From an uncultured Oscillospiraceae bacterium (GTDB lineage Bacteria; Bacillota; Clostridia; Oscillospirales; Oscillospiraceae), in assembly GCA_900763675.1 (NCBI GenBank), contig CAAFLE010000063.1:1-28472 (forward strand): DNA of 28,472 nucleotides, written 5' to 3'. The position numbers were made by a program, and so were the translations under genes. Shown here in pieces: positions 14,530-22,819 of the stretch. The notes beneath the pieces were generated by a model. The model saw only the letters and a list, made by a program, of their open reading frames with translations, was not told where the DNA came from and ran no database searches. Every line of letters begins with the position of its first letter. The stretch's first letter is position 1.

Positions 14530-16869
14530 TTACAGCTGCTCGATGACGAAGCACTCGATGATGTCGCCTTCCTTGATGTCGTTGAACTTATCGACCTGCA
14601 TACCGCATTCGTATCCGGCGGCGACTTCCTTGACGTCGTCCTTGAAGCGGCGCAGCGAAGCAAGCTCGCCCTCGAAAATGACGATGTTGTCGCGGTTGAC
14701 GCGCACGCTGCAGTTGCGCTGGATCTTGCCGTCCTGCACATAGCAGCCGCATACGGTGCCGACCTTGGACACGCGGAACGTCTGGCGCACCTCGGCATGA
14801 CCGATGATGACCTCGTGGAACTTCGGCGCGAGCATACCCTTCATGGCGGCTTCGACGTCGTTGATGCAGTCGTAAATGACGCGGTACATACGAAGCTCGA
14901 CCTTGGAGCGCTCGGCGCTGTCGCGGGCGGCGTTGTCCGGACGGACGTTGAAGCCGACGATAACGGCGTTGCTCGTCGAGGCGAGCATGACGTCCGATTC
15001 GTTGATCGCGCCGACGCCGGAATGGATGACGCGCACGCGGACCTCGTCGTTGGAGAGCTTTTCGAGCGAGGACTTGACCGCCTCGGCGCTGCCCTGCACA
15101 TCCGCTTTGACGATGATGTTGAAATCCTTGAGATCGCCCTCCTGAATGCGGGCGAACAAATCTTCGAGCGAGACCTTCTTGCCCGCACCGGCGGCAGCGG
15201 CGCTGCGCTGCGCCGCGAGACGCTCCTCGGCGAGAGCGCGTGCCATGCGCTCGTCGGCGACGGCGTTGAACACGTCGCCCGCGGACGGCACTTCGGACAT
15301 ACCGGCGATCTCCACCGGCACGGAGGGACCCGCCTCGGTAATGCGCTCGCCGCGGTCGTTCGTCATCACACGGACGCGACCGACAGCGGTACCGGCGATG
15401 ATGATGTCGCCGGTGTGGAGCGTGCCGTTCTGCACAAGAACGGTCATGATGGGACCGCGACCCTTGTCGAGACGCGCTTCCACGACCGTGCCGCGTGCCG
15501 GGCGGTTCGGGTTCGCCTTCAGCTCCATGATCTCCGCCTGAAGAACCAGGTTTTCAAGCAGCTCTTTCACGCCCTCGCCGGTCTTTGCGGAGATCGGGCA
15601 GACGATGGTGTCGCCGCCCCACTCCTCGGGGACAAGGTCGTATTTCGTGAGATCCTGCTTGACACGGTCGGGGTTTGCGCCGGGCAGGTCCATTTTGTTG
15701 ATCGCCACGACGATGGGCGTCCCGGCGGCTTTGGCATGGTTGATGGACTCGATGGTCTGCGGCATGATGCCGTCGTCGGCGGCGACGACGAGAATGGCAA
15801 TGTCCGTCACCATCGCGCCGCGGGCACGCATGGTGGTGAACGCCTCGTGACCCGGCGTGTCGAGGAACGTGACGGGGCTGCCGTTGACCATGACGCGGTA
15901 TGCGCCGATGTGCTGCGTGATGCCGCCCGCCTCGCCGGCGACGACGTTCGCGCTGCGGATGCGGTCGAGCAGGGAGGTCTTGCCGTGGTCCACGTGACCC
16001 ATGACGACAACGACCGGCGCACGCGGGACGAGTTCGTCCTCGGTATCAACATGGTCGTCAATGAGACGGTCCTCGACCGTAACGACGACCTCATGCTCCA
16101 CCTTGCAGCCAAGCTCCATGGCGACGAGCGCGGCGGTATCGTAGTCGATCACGTCGGACACGGACGCCATGACGCCGAGCCTGATGAGCTGCTTGATGAC
16201 CTCGACCGCCGTTTTCTTCATGCGGGAGGCAAGCTCGCCGACGTTGATCTCGTCGGGAATGCTGACCTTGAGCTGCTGCTTTTTGGCGACCTCAAACTGC
16301 AGGCGCTGCATCTTGTCGCGCTCTTCCTGGCGGCGCTTGGCGCTGGCGACCTGCTGCTGGCGCTGCTTGTTCTTGTTCTGGATCTTTTCCTTGCCGCCGC
16401 GGTGGAAATCCTTGCCGCTGCTGCCGGCGATCTTGTCGAACCGCTCGTCGTATTTCGAGAGGTTCGCGCCCGCCGAGCCGCGGGTATCGACCACGCGCTT
16501 TTCAACGACCTGCTTCGGCTGCGCGGGCTTCTCCGTCTTGGGCTTCGGCTGCGGCTGCGCCGGAGCGGGGGAAACGGCGCTCGCCGCGGCGACCTTTTCC
16601 GCTGCGGGCTCGGCGCTCTTTTTCTCCTCCGGCGCCTTGGCGGGGGCTTTCTTCTCCTCCGGTTCGGGGGCGAAGATCTCGGCGATGCTGCCGACCTGGT
16701 GATGCTGCGTCAGATACTCAAAGATGAGGTCCAGCTCGCCGGTTTCCAGAACCTGCATATGGTTCTTCGGCGTCGTGGCATAGTCGGTGAGGATCTGGGA
16801 AATATCCTTGGAGGTCATGCCGAAATCCTTGGCAACCTCGTGAATGCGGTATTTAAAATCAAGCGCCAT
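14530..16869 (-). CDS. infB: Translation initiation factor IF-2
   Basis: The 779-residue GTPase positions initiator tRNA on the 30S subunit and promotes subunit joining. An IF2-N domain opens the protein (about 1-55). A low-complexity Ala/Lys/Glu/Pro linker (about 65-200) follows, then a second IF2-N-like helical region (about 200-255). The G domain carries G1 GHVDHGKT (291-298), G3 DTPGHEA (337-343), G4 NKMDL (391-395) and G5 SAKTG (428-432). Beta-barrel and tRNA-binding domains complete it. The start ATG has AGGAGG eight bases upstream and lies two bases after the ylxQ stop. Length falls in the Gram-positive range. Confidence 0.97.
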   Translation of the reverse strand: MALDFKYRIHEVAKDFGMTSKDISQILTDYATTPKNHMQVLETGELDLIFEYLTQHHQVGSIAEIFAPEPEEKKAPAKAPEEKKSAEPAAEKVAAASAVSPAPAQPQPKPKTEKPAQPKQVVEKRVVDTRGSAGANLSKYDERFDKIAGSSGKDFHRGGKEKIQNKNKQRQQQVASAKRRQEERDKMQRLQFEVAKKQQLKVSIPDEINVGELASRMKKTAVEVIKQLIRLGVMASVSDVIDYDTAALVAMELGCKVEHEVVVTVEDRLIDDHVDTEDELVPRAPVVVVMGHVDHGKTSLLDRIRSANVVAGEAGGITQHIGAYRVMVNGSPVTFLDTPGHEAFTTMRARGAMVTDIAILVVAADDGIMPQTIESINHAKAAGTPIVVAINKMDLPGANPDRVKQDLTKYDLVPEEWGGDTIVCPISAKTGEGVKELLENLVLQAEIMELKANPNRPARGTVVEARLDKGRGPIMTVLVQNGTLHTGDIIIAGTAVGRVRVMTNDRGERITEAGPSVPVEIAGMSEVPSAGDVFNAVADERMARALAEERLAAQRSAAAAGAGKKVSLEDLFARIQEGDLKDFNIIVKADVQGSAEAVKSSLEKLSNDEVRVRVIHSGVGAINESDVMLASTSNAVIVGFNVRPDNAARDSAERSKVELRMYRVIYDCINDVEAAMKGMLAPKFHEVIIGHAEVRQTFRVSKVGTVCGCYVQDGKIQRNCSVRVNRDNIVIFEGELASLRRFKDDVKEVAAGYECGMQVDKFNDIKEGDIIECFVIEQL

Positions 16870-16871
16870 AC

Positions 16872-17285
16872 TTATTTCCTCCTTTTTCCGCTCTCGGTGT
16901 GCTTACGGGGCGCGGCCTTCCGCCGCTTAAGCTTATCCTCGCGCTGGGCGAGCAGATCTGCCGTTTCCTTCCAGCCGGGGATTTCCTCGGCAAGCGCCGC
17001 GGAAAACCGCGCCGCCAGCGGCAGATCGGTGAAGCAGAGCATACTGCATCCGCGCTTTCCCATCATGGCGGACAGCTCTGCCTTTGTCCATGGCAGGGTC
17101 TGAAGCGGTGCGCGGTGACCGTACAGAAAACCCTCCGCCCGCTTGCGGGCGTTGGGAGAGGCGTCGGCGGCGAGCATCAAAAGTCTGCCGCGCCCGGCGG
17201 CGATCACGGCGCCGCTGCCCTCCTCGCCGACGGCGAGCATCCCGCCCTTGCGGGCGAGGCCGAGGTACTGTGCCGCTTTATCCAT
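16872..17285 (-). CDS. ylxQ: L7Ae-family ribosomal/RNA-binding protein (YlxQ)
   Basis: The 137-residue product is an L7Ae/L30e-fold RNA-binding protein. The core (about 1-100) begins with the typical [20 protein letters not shown] and contains [19 protein letters not shown] basic, disordered tail (about 110-137) is richer in Lys/Arg than is usual. The frame extends upstream, but ATG 17285 is chosen because it gives the canonical N-terminus and overlaps the rnpM stop by eight bases. It sits between rnpM and infB as in Bacillus and clostridia. The role in ribosome or RNA metabolism is not well established. Confidence 0.88.
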   Translation of the reverse strand: MDKAAQYLGLARKGGMLAVGEEGSGAVIAAGRGRLLMLAADASPNARKRAEGFLYGHRAPLQTLPWTKAELSAMMGKRGCSMLCFTDLPLAARFSAALAEEIPGWKETADLLAQREDKLKRRKAAPRKHTESGKRRK

Positions 17286-17547
17286 CGTCCGCCTCCAGTT
17301 CTGCGGTGAGCCGCGCCCACACGTCGTCCGGCACGGGAACGGCGAGAGCGCGTTCCAGCGCACGCGATTTGACCGCACGCTTCAAACACTCGCCGCTGCG
17401 GCAGAGATATGCGCCGCGTCCCGGCGATTTGCCGCGCAGGTCGATGGAAAGCTCTCCTTCCGGCGAGCGGACAACGCGGATCAGTTCGGTTTTCGGTTTT
17501 TGTTCCCGGCAGCCGATGCACTGCCGGAGCGGTACGGTTTTCGGCAA
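17278..17547 (-). CDS. rnpM: RnpM/YlxR family RNA-binding protein
   Basis: The 89-residue protein has the family's signature RQCIGCREQKPKTELIRVVRS near the N-terminus and GRGAYLCRSGECLKRA further on. In Bacillus subtilis YlxR (RnpM) binds the RNase P RNA and modulates its activity. The start codon is TTG, chosen because AGGAGG (17555-17560) lies seven bases upstream and the conserved CIGC region follows at once. It sits 41 bases after nusA and overlaps ylxQ by eight bases. Confidence 0.9.
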   Translation of the reverse strand: MPKTVPLRQCIGCREQKPKTELIRVVRSPEGELSIDLRGKSPGRGAYLCRSGECLKRAVKSRALERALAVPVPDDVWARLTAELEADDG

Positions 17548-17588
17548 AAGCGCTCCTCCTGAAATGAAATACGGACGAAATTACGGAA

Positions 17589-18665
17589 TTATTCGGACTG
17601 CGCGGCGCTCTCGGGCTTGATGTCGATCTTGTAGCCGGTGAGCCGTGCGGCGAGACGGGCGTTCTGCCCCTCCTTGCCGATGGCGAGAGAGAGCTGGCTG
17701 TCGGGAACGATCACGCGGCAGCTGCGGCCTTCCTCCAGCACCTCGACGGAGACGACCTCCGCCGGGGAGAGCGCCGAAGCAATGTACTGCTCGGGATCGT
17801 CACTGTACTTGATAATGTCGATCTTTTCGCCGCCCAGCTCGTTGACGATGCTCGCCACACGGCCGCCGCGGGGACCGACGCACGCGCCGATCGGATCGAC
17901 CTCGGGATCGGCGGAGTAAACCGCCATCTTTGTGCGGCTGCCCGCTTCGCGGGCGATGGAACGGATCTCCACCGTGCCGTCGAAAATTTCCGGCACCTCC
18001 AGCTCAAAAAGACGCTTGACGAGACCGGGGTGCGTGCGGGAGATGAGGACCTGCGGTCCGCGGGTGGATTTGCGCACCTCCACGACGTAGACCTTAATGC
18101 GGTCGCCCTCGGTCAGCTCCTCGCCCTTGATGCGCTCCGTGGGGGAGAGCATCGCCTCGGTGAACTCGCTGTTGGAGCTGATCTTGATGGACACGGCTCC
18201 GGTGCGCGGCTCGATGCGCGTCACGACGCCGGTGAGGATCTCATGCTCCTTGGAGGTGAACTCGTCATAGATCATGCCGCGCTCGGCTTCGCGGATGCCC
18301 TGGATGATGACCTGCTTTGCCGCCTGCGCGGCGATGCGACCGAATTTTTTCGTTTCGACCGGGATGCGGACAACGTCGCCGATGTGCGCTTTCTTGTCGT
18401 AGCGGTGCGCTTCGTCCAGCAGGATCTGCGTGGCGTCGTTCACGTACTCGCTCTCCTCCACGATCGTTTTGAGAACGGACATGGAAATGCTCTTCTTATT
18501 CTCGTCCATGAGGACCTCAACGTTGTCCTCGCAGTCGGGATTGTCGCGCTTGAAGGCGGTCAGAAGAGCCTGCTGGATCTTCTCCTGCATATAGCCGCGG
18601 GGAATGCCCTTTTCCTTTTCGATCTGCTCGATGGCGTCAAAAAATTCGGCGTTCATTGCACTCAT
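17589..18665 (-). CDS. nusA: Transcription termination/antitermination factor NusA
   Basis: The 358-residue factor binds RNA polymerase and nascent RNA, modulating pausing and intrinsic termination. The N-terminal polymerase-binding domain covers about 1-125, followed by an S1 domain (about 135-200, LTGVVTRIEPRTGAVSIKI). KH1 and KH2 follow, with GACVGPRGGRVASIVNELGGEKIDI and LSLAIGKEGQNARLAARLTGYKIDI. It lacks the C-terminal acidic repeats of proteobacterial NusA, as usual for Gram-positive bacteria. Of two near ATGs the one at 18665 is favoured because AAGGAG lies nine bases upstream. It follows rimP by 30 bases and may regulate its own operon through the leader terminator at 19197-19219. 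Confidence 0.96.
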   Translation of the reverse strand: MSAMNAEFFDAIEQIEKEKGIPRGYMQEKIQQALLTAFKRDNPDCEDNVEVLMDENKKSISMSVLKTIVEESEYVNDATQILLDEAHRYDKKAHIGDVVRIPVETKKFGRIAAQAAKQVIIQGIREAERGMIYDEFTSKEHEILTGVVTRIEPRTGAVSIKISSNSEFTEAMLSPTERIKGEELTEGDRIKVYVVEVRKSTRGPQVLISRTHPGLVKRLFELEVPEIFDGTVEIRSIAREAGSRTKMAVYSADPEVDPIGACVGPRGGRVASIVNELGGEKIDIIKYSDDPEQYIASALSPAEVVSVEVLEEGRSCRVIVPDSQLSLAIGKEGQNARLAARLTGYKIDIKPESAAQSE

Positions 18666-18695
18666 CTATTTTCGCTCCTTACGTATTTCTCGTGA

Positions 18696-19148
18696 TTACA
18701 TCACGCGCAGACGGACCTGCGCAATCTGGGATTTTTCAAAGGTAAGCGTCTTTCCGGCGGCGGTCAGGGAAACGTTGCCGCCGCTGTATCCGGAGAGCGT
18801 TCCGACGAACGACTTGCTGCCGTCCACGGGCTTGTAGAGCCGCACCTCGACGGGACTTCCCATAAACCGTTCAAAGTCGCCGGGACGCTTGAGCTCTCGC
18901 TCGGCGCCGGCGGAGCTGACCTCGAAAACGTAGCTGTCCGGAATGGGGTCGGCTTCGTCCAGCACGGGGTCGAGCGCACGGGAGAGCGCTTCGCAGTCGC
19001 TGATGGAAACGCCGCCGTCCTTGTCAATGTATACGCGCAGGAACCACTGCCCCGCCTCGCGGACGTACTCCACGTCCCACAGCTCCAGCCCCAGCTCCGC
19101 GGCGATGGGAGCTGCCAGAGCGGTCACGGTCTCGGTGACTTTACTCAT
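18696..19148 (-). CDS. rimP: Ribosome maturation factor RimP
   Basis: The 150-residue protein assists 30S subunit maturation. The N-terminal domain contains LGLELWDVEYVREAGQWFLRVYID and the very conserved GVSISDCEALSRALDPVLDEADPI, followed by EVSSAGAERELKRPGDFERF. The C-terminal SH3-like domain is present (about 85-150). The usual SSPG is SSAG here, a small change. ATG 19148 is chosen over in-frame starts further upstream because GAGG precedes it at a good distance and the upstream part would include the leader hairpin. It is the first gene of the nusA operon. Confidence 0.94.
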   Translation of the reverse strand: MSKVTETVTALAAPIAAELGLELWDVEYVREAGQWFLRVYIDKDGGVSISDCEALSRALDPVLDEADPIPDSYVFEVSSAGAERELKRPGDFERFMGSPVEVRLYKPVDGSKSFVGTLSGYSGGNVSLTAAGKTLTFEKSQIAQVRLRVM

Positions 19149-19196
19149 GCAAAACCTCAATTTCCAATTTCTGACAATTTCTTTTAAATCAACAAA

Positions 19197-19219
19197 AAGA
19201 GTGGGTTTTGCCCACTCTT
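19197..19219 (-). terminator. Intrinsic terminator in the nusA-operon leader
   Basis: A perfect 9-bp stem (19197-19205 with 19211-19219) with a five-base loop is followed on the minus strand by TTTTTGTT. It lies 95 bases after the capA stop and so could end that unit. But it also lies between the promoter at 19246-19274 and rimP, so it can act as an attenuator for rimP-nusA-infB. Confidence 0.75.
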
Positions 19220-19245
19220 CCTGTTTCTTACGTTCGTACACTGGG

Positions 19246-19274
19246 ATTATACCACTCTCCGCGCACGATTGCAA
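19246..19274 (-). promoter_or_regulatory. Promoter of the rimP-nusA-infB operon
   Basis: Minus strand TTGCAA (19269-19274), exact 17-base spacer, perfect TATAAT (19246-19251). Upstream of the -35 the DNA is strongly A/T-rich and includes the 12-bp palindrome ATTAAATTTAAT (19283-19294), which may act as an UP element. A start near 19239 gives a leader of about 90 bases holding the terminator at 19197-19219. Confidence 0.75.
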
Positions 19275-19313
19275 GAGCTTTCATTAAATTTAATATAATG
19301 TACACGGAGTTTT

Positions 19314-20615
19314 TTACCCGTTCATCGCGGTGAGGACGTTTCCGTAATCGACCTGATAGTTTGCACCCTCGTAGGTGCCGTTCAGCATGGACATGGCGCG
19401 GTTCCATGCCTCGCCGCCCTCGGTGTAGGGCTGGGGCTGGTAGTTGTTGAGCGTGTTGGGACCGAGCGCGGTGGAATCGGGACCGACGGTGCTGCTCAGC
19501 GAGCAGGGAATGAAGTTATATCCGTCGAGCGTTACGGTGCCGCCGACGCGCTTGAGCGTGAGCTGCGCGATGCCGGTATCGTAAGCGCCGGGGTCGGTGC
19601 CGTTGCCGGGGTTGGTGTGACCGCCGAAAATGAAGTTGCCGAGACCGTAGAAGATGACGCCGCCGTTATAGTCCTCCGCCGGCTGGAGCCGGTGGGCGTG
19701 CGTGCAGTATACGGCGTTGAAGCCGGCGTCCACGGTGTAGCGGCAAAGCTCGGTCTGTACGTCCGTCGGCTCGTAGTACCCCTCGCGCCCCATGTGCAGA
19801 CAGGCGATCGTGAAGTCCGCGCCCGCTTCCTCGAGCGTCTTGAGACCGGCGGCAATTTTCTCCTTGGACGCCTCGACGAGCTTTTCCTGCGCCTGCGCGG
19901 AGAGAATGCTCATGGCGTTGTAGGTGAGCTGGTTGTAAAGGCAGTAAATGCCGATCTTCACGCCGCCGTCTTTTTCGTAAATGTAGGTCTCGTCCTCGCC
20001 GGCGTAGGCAACGCCCACGGCGTCGAGCGCGGCCTTCGTATCGTCATAGGCGTTCTGCCCGAAATCCATCGTGTGGTTGTTTGCGAGCGTCACGAACTCG
20101 ACGCTGCCCGCGGTGAGGATATTCGCGTAGTCCGCCGGGGCGAGAAATACGAACTGCTCAATGGAGTCGTAATATTTGTCCGAGAGGTTGCATTCGAGAT
20201 TGGCAATGGTGAGATAGTCGGAATCGAAATACGGCACCGTTTTGGCAAAGGGATAATCGTAATTCTTCCCGACGACGCTCTGCAGCGCCGTACCCCAGCC
20301 GCGGCGGGTCTTTGCCTCGGCAAGCGTGCAGTCGCCGACCATGGAAACGGTGAAGTATTCGGGACTCGGCTCCGGCGTGGGTTCGGGCGTGGCGGTCGGC
20401 TCCGCGGTGGGTTCGGCGGTCGCCGCGGTCGTCGCTTCGGGAGAAGAGACCGGCGGAACGGGCGTTGCGCTCGCCGCGGGGGCGAGCGTCTCGGCGCTTT
20501 CCGCGCTGCGCACCGATACGGCGCGGACGGCGATCAGCACAACGAGCGCGAGCGCGAGTAGACAAAATACGATCAGCGCCGGGACGGATACCCGGCGGGA
20601 AGGACGGTCAGACAT
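19314..20615 (-). CDS. CapA-family membrane-anchored protein
   Basis: The 433-residue product has one N-terminal transmembrane segment (about 12-34), an Ala/Thr/Pro/Glu-rich spacer (about 45-85), then a calcineurin-like phosphoesterase-fold domain of the CapA (PGA_cap) family. Metal-site style residues are D95 in VGDCTL, N139/E141 in NLECN, N180/H181 in NNHTMDFG, H274 in CLHMGREGY, H306 and H308 in THAHRLQP, and N327 in GLGNFIF. CapA proteins take part in poly-gamma-glutamate capsule export in Bacillus, but relatives without the capBC genes are common in clostridia and their substrate is unknown. It follows the rhomboid-like gene by 15 bases and is probably cotranscribed with it. Confidence 0.88.
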   Translation of the reverse strand: MSDRPSRRVSVPALIVFCLLALALVVLIAVRAVSVRSAESAETLAPAASATPVPPVSSPEATTAATAEPTAEPTATPEPTPEPSPEYFTVSMVGDCTLAEAKTRRGWGTALQSVVGKNYDYPFAKTVPYFDSDYLTIANLECNLSDKYYDSIEQFVFLAPADYANILTAGSVEFVTLANNHTMDFGQNAYDDTKAALDAVGVAYAGEDETYIYEKDGGVKIGIYCLYNQLTYNAMSILSAQAQEKLVEASKEKIAAGLKTLEEAGADFTIACLHMGREGYYEPTDVQTELCRYTVDAGFNAVYCTHAHRLQPAEDYNGGVIFYGLGNFIFGGHTNPGNGTDPGAYDTGIAQLTLKRVGGTVTLDGYNFIPCSLSSTVGPDSTALGPNTLNNYQPQPYTEGGEAWNRAMSMLNGTYEGANYQVDYGNVLTAMNG

Positions 20616-20630
20616 GGCAGAATCTCCCGG

Positions 20631-21476
20631 TCATTCGGTGAAGTGGATGTGGTTGTTGATGTGGTCCTGGCAGAAGCAGTGGTACCCCGCGCAGCGTGAG
20701 CAGTAGCGGAACTCCAGCTCGGGGTGGTCCGCGTCAGTGCGGCCGCACACGGCGCATTTGTAGCGGTAGGGGGCGTTCTGCTGCTCACGGCGGATGCGCT
20801 GCGCCTCGCGCCGGAAGTTCACGGTCTTGTGTATCTGCTCCGGGCGGCGGAAATGCAGCGAACCGAAGAGAATGTCGCCGCAGAAGAGCAGATAGTTGAG
20901 CGTCGCCACGACCGGCAGCAGGTTGAGCGGGAAGCGGAGCGCAAAAATTTCATAGACGAAGTACGCAGCGTTCGCCACGGCGAGCCACTTGATCTTGATC
21001 GGGATGATGTACATGAACAGCACCCGCTGCTCGGGGTAGTACGTTGCAAACGAGAAGAACATCGAAAGATAGATGAACTCCGCGCCGATGCTCATCGTGA
21101 TGCCGCCGATAAAGTAGACGAGGAACACATAGAGGATCGTGAACACCATGCCGGTGAGGAAATACATATTGAATTTCGCCTGTCCCCATTCGCGCTCCAT
21201 CGAGGTGCCGATGAAGTAATAGAAATAGAGGAACAGCAGCCCCCAAAGTCCCGCCGTGTCCGGAATGAACACGAACGTCACCAGCCGCCAGATCTGTCCG
21301 TGCAGGACCATCTGCGGATTGAGAGCGAGAAAATACTGCACCGTGCCGGTGCGGTCCATCAGCGTGAGCAGCCATACGGCGGCGTTGCCGATGATGAGAT
21401 AGCGCATGAGGTTCGCCACGCCGAACCGGGGGTGGCGGACGCAGTAGCGCTCGACCCAACGCATAAATGCTTTCAA
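20631..21476 (-). CDS. Rhomboid-like membrane protein, catalytic residues absent, zinc-cluster tail
   Basis: The 281-residue protein has about six membrane segments (about 23-210). The rhomboid-type loop HGQIWRLVTFVFIP (59-72) and the EREWG segment (94-98) mark it as a rhomboid-superfamily member. The catalytic GxSG is replaced by IGAEF (E133 where Ser is expected), and the membrane-6 histidine position reads NYLLFCGD. A cytosolic tail (about 238-281) has C241, C244, C259, C262, C267, C269 and several His, like a pair of zinc knuckles. The start is TTG: AAAGGAG lies seven bases before it. It has its own extended -10 promoter and precedes capA. Confidence 0.83.
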   Translation of the reverse strand: MKAFMRWVERYCVRHPRFGVANLMRYLIIGNAAVWLLTLMDRTGTVQYFLALNPQMVLHGQIWRLVTFVFIPDTAGLWGLLFLYFYYFIGTSMEREWGQAKFNMYFLTGMVFTILYVFLVYFIGGITMSIGAEFIYLSMFFSFATYYPEQRVLFMYIIPIKIKWLAVANAAYFVYEIFALRFPLNLLPVVATLNYLLFCGDILFGSLHFRRPEQIHKTVNFRREAQRIRREQQNAPYRYKCAVCGRTDADHPELEFRYCSRCAGYHCFCQDHINNHIHFTE

Positions 21477-21520
21477 AACAAAACTCCTTTCCAGAGAACA
21501 AGAGAAAAAGGGAATAATCT

Positions 21521-21548
21521 ATTATAGCACAAAGCGGCAGAAATTCAA
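21521..21548 (-). promoter_or_regulatory. Promoter of the rhomboid-like/capA unit
   Basis: Minus strand TTGAAT (21543-21548), 16-base spacer, perfect TATAAT (21521-21526) preceded by TG, making an extended -10. The start would be near 21514, so the AAAGGAG site of the TTG-started gene is included in the leader. The -35 overlaps the stop of the S24-like gene. Confidence 0.65.
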
Positions 21549-21880
21549 TCCATTGGCAGCGGAATGCGCCGCCGGAGCACCGCCCGCCCGTAGCAGACGA
21601 GAGCCGCCGCCTTTTCCGGCGCGATGACGCGATCGTCCGGCGCGTGGCTGCGGTTCACCGCAAAGAGGTATACCGCGCCCCGGCTGTCAGCGCAGAACTG
21701 CCGGAAAACCAGCCCGGCGTCCGTTTCAAAAAGTCCGACGTCACCGTCGGAAAGCTCGGTGTTCCGCTGAAAAAGGACCGTTTCGCCCGGCTTTACCCAC
21801 GGCAGCAGTGAATCATCCGTCACCGCGACGGCGAAGCCGGCGTCCGCGCCCTCCGGCGCGGGAAAAGCGTCCCAGAGCAT
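21545..21880 (-). CDS. S24-like mini-protein without DNA-binding domain
   Basis: The 111-residue product aligns by eye with the C-terminal domain of LexA/UmuD/S24 peptidases. TDDSLLPWVKPGETVLFQRNT matches the GDSMxP...GD region, with S24 at the catalytic serine place. LSDGDVGLF, LVFRQF and VNRSHAPD follow the family order. The catalytic lysine position appears to be R60 (LVFRQF), so activity is doubtful. No helix-turn-helix or membrane segment is present and the whole protein is the domain. The start follows GAGGTG by eight bases. Its own promoter lies upstream at 21902-21930. Function unknown. Confidence 0.72.
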   Translation of the reverse strand: MLWDAFPAPEGADAGFAVAVTDDSLLPWVKPGETVLFQRNTELSDGDVGLFETDAGLVFRQFCADSRGAVYLFAVNRSHAPDDRVIAPEKAAALVCYGRAVLRRRIPLPMD

Positions 21881-21901
21881 ACGTCAATCACCTCTCCTTA
21901 C

Positions 21902-21930
21902 AGCATACCGATTCCGGGAGCAAAGGTCAA
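21902..21930 (-). promoter_or_regulatory. Promoter of the S24-like gene
   Basis: Minus strand TTGACC (21925-21930), 17-base spacer, TATGCT (21902-21907). The -35 is good and the -10 moderate. The predicted leader is about 15 bases, just enough for the ribosome site. Confidence 0.55.
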
Positions 21931-21935
21931 GGCGG

Positions 21936-21976
21936 CGGACGAAAAAAGAAAAAGTAAAAAATGCTCTTTTCGTCCG
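21936..21976. repeat. Inverted repeat in the divergent S24-rlmB region
   Basis: CGGACGAAAA (21936-21945) pairs with TTTTCGTCCG (21967-21976) across 21 A-rich bases. It lies just upstream of both outward promoters and could be an operator or a hairpin. Nothing recognised binds it. Confidence 0.5.
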
Positions 21977-21988
21977 GAGGATAGTGTG

Positions 21989-22017
21989 TTAAGATATACT
22001 GACTATAAGTATATAAA
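21989..22017 (+). promoter_or_regulatory. Candidate promoter of rlmB
   Basis: TTAAGA (21989-21994), 17-base spacer, TATAAA (22012-22017). The region is very A/T-rich and offers other -10-like boxes (TATAAG, TATACT), so the exact hexamers are uncertain. The predicted start lies within the AAGGA ribosome site, which argues for one of the upstream boxes. Confidence 0.4.
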
Positions 22018-22035
22018 GAAAAGGAACTTTGAAAT

Positions 22036-22806
22036 ATGGAAAACCGCGAACAGGACATCCGGCAGGACCGCGAGGATCTCATCGAGGGACGCAACGCCGT
22101 CGCCGAGGCGATCCGCGCCGGACGGACGATCGACAAGATTTTCGTCGCCCGCGGCGACACCGACCGCACGCTCGGGCGCATTCTCGCCAAGGCACGCGAG
22201 GCGGGCATCGTCGTTACCGAGTGCGACCGCCGCAAGCTCGATTCTCTCAGCACGACGGGGGCGCATCAGGGCATCATCGCGCAGGCGGCGATGCGGGAGT
22301 ATGCGTCCATCGACGACATTCTTGCCCGCGCCGCCGAGCGGGGCGAGGACCCGCTCGTCGTCGTGTGCGACGAGATCGCCGACCCGCACAATCTCGGCGC
22401 CATTCTGCGCACCGCGGAATGCGCGGGCGTCCACGGTGTCATCATCCCGAAGCGCCGCGCCGCCGGTCTGACCGCCGTGGTGGACAAGGCGAGCGCGGGC
22501 GCGGCGGAGCATATGCTCGTGGCGCGTGTGACGAACATCCCGTCGGCGCTCAGCGAGCTGAAGAAAAAGGGACTTTGGGTCTACGGCACGGCGGCGGACG
22601 CGCCCGCCGATCTCTGGCAGACGAAAATGACCGGACCTGCCGCGCTCGTCATCGGCTCGGAGGGGTTCGGCATGGGCAGACTTGTTGCCGAACAGTGCGA
22701 TTTCACCGTGAGCATTCCGCTGCTCGGAAAGGTCACATCGCTCAACGCCTCGGCGGCGGCGGCAGTGCTGCTCTATGAGGTCGTCCGCCAGCGCCGCAAA
22801 GACTGA
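22036..22806 (+). CDS. rlmB: 23S rRNA (guanosine-2'-O)-methyltransferase RlmB family
   Basis: The 256-residue SPOUT (TrmH/SpoU) methyltransferase has an N-terminal substrate-binding domain (about 14-90, IEGRNAVAEAI through AHQGIIAQ). The catalytic knot follows: motif 1 DPHNLGAILRTAECAG (116-131), motif 2 LVIGSEGFGM (204-213) and motif 3 IPLLGKVTSLNASAAAA (227-243). RlmB methylates G2251 of 23S rRNA in E. coli. Paralogues may act on other sites, so the exact nucleotide is inferred. It starts with ATG after AAGGA and is followed 13 bases later by the P-type-ATPase-like gene, so the two form a small operon. Confidence 0.9.
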   Translation: MENREQDIRQDREDLIEGRNAVAEAIRAGRTIDKIFVARGDTDRTLGRILAKAREAGIVVTECDRRKLDSLSTTGAHQGIIAQAAMREYASIDDILARAAERGEDPLVVVCDEIADPHNLGAILRTAECAGVHGVIIPKRRAAGLTAVVDKASAGAAEHMLVARVTNIPSALSELKKKGLWVYGTAADAPADLWQTKMTGPAALVIGSEGFGMGRLVAEQCDFTVSIPLLGKVTSLNASAAAAVLLYEVVRQRRKD

Positions 22807-22819
22807 CACGGAGGAAGCT

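Noticed and set aside
14509..17103. A long open frame on the plus strand opposite infB
   Set aside because: It mirrors infB in a GC-rich codon context, lacks a ribosome site and shows no family resemblance; it is a shadow frame.
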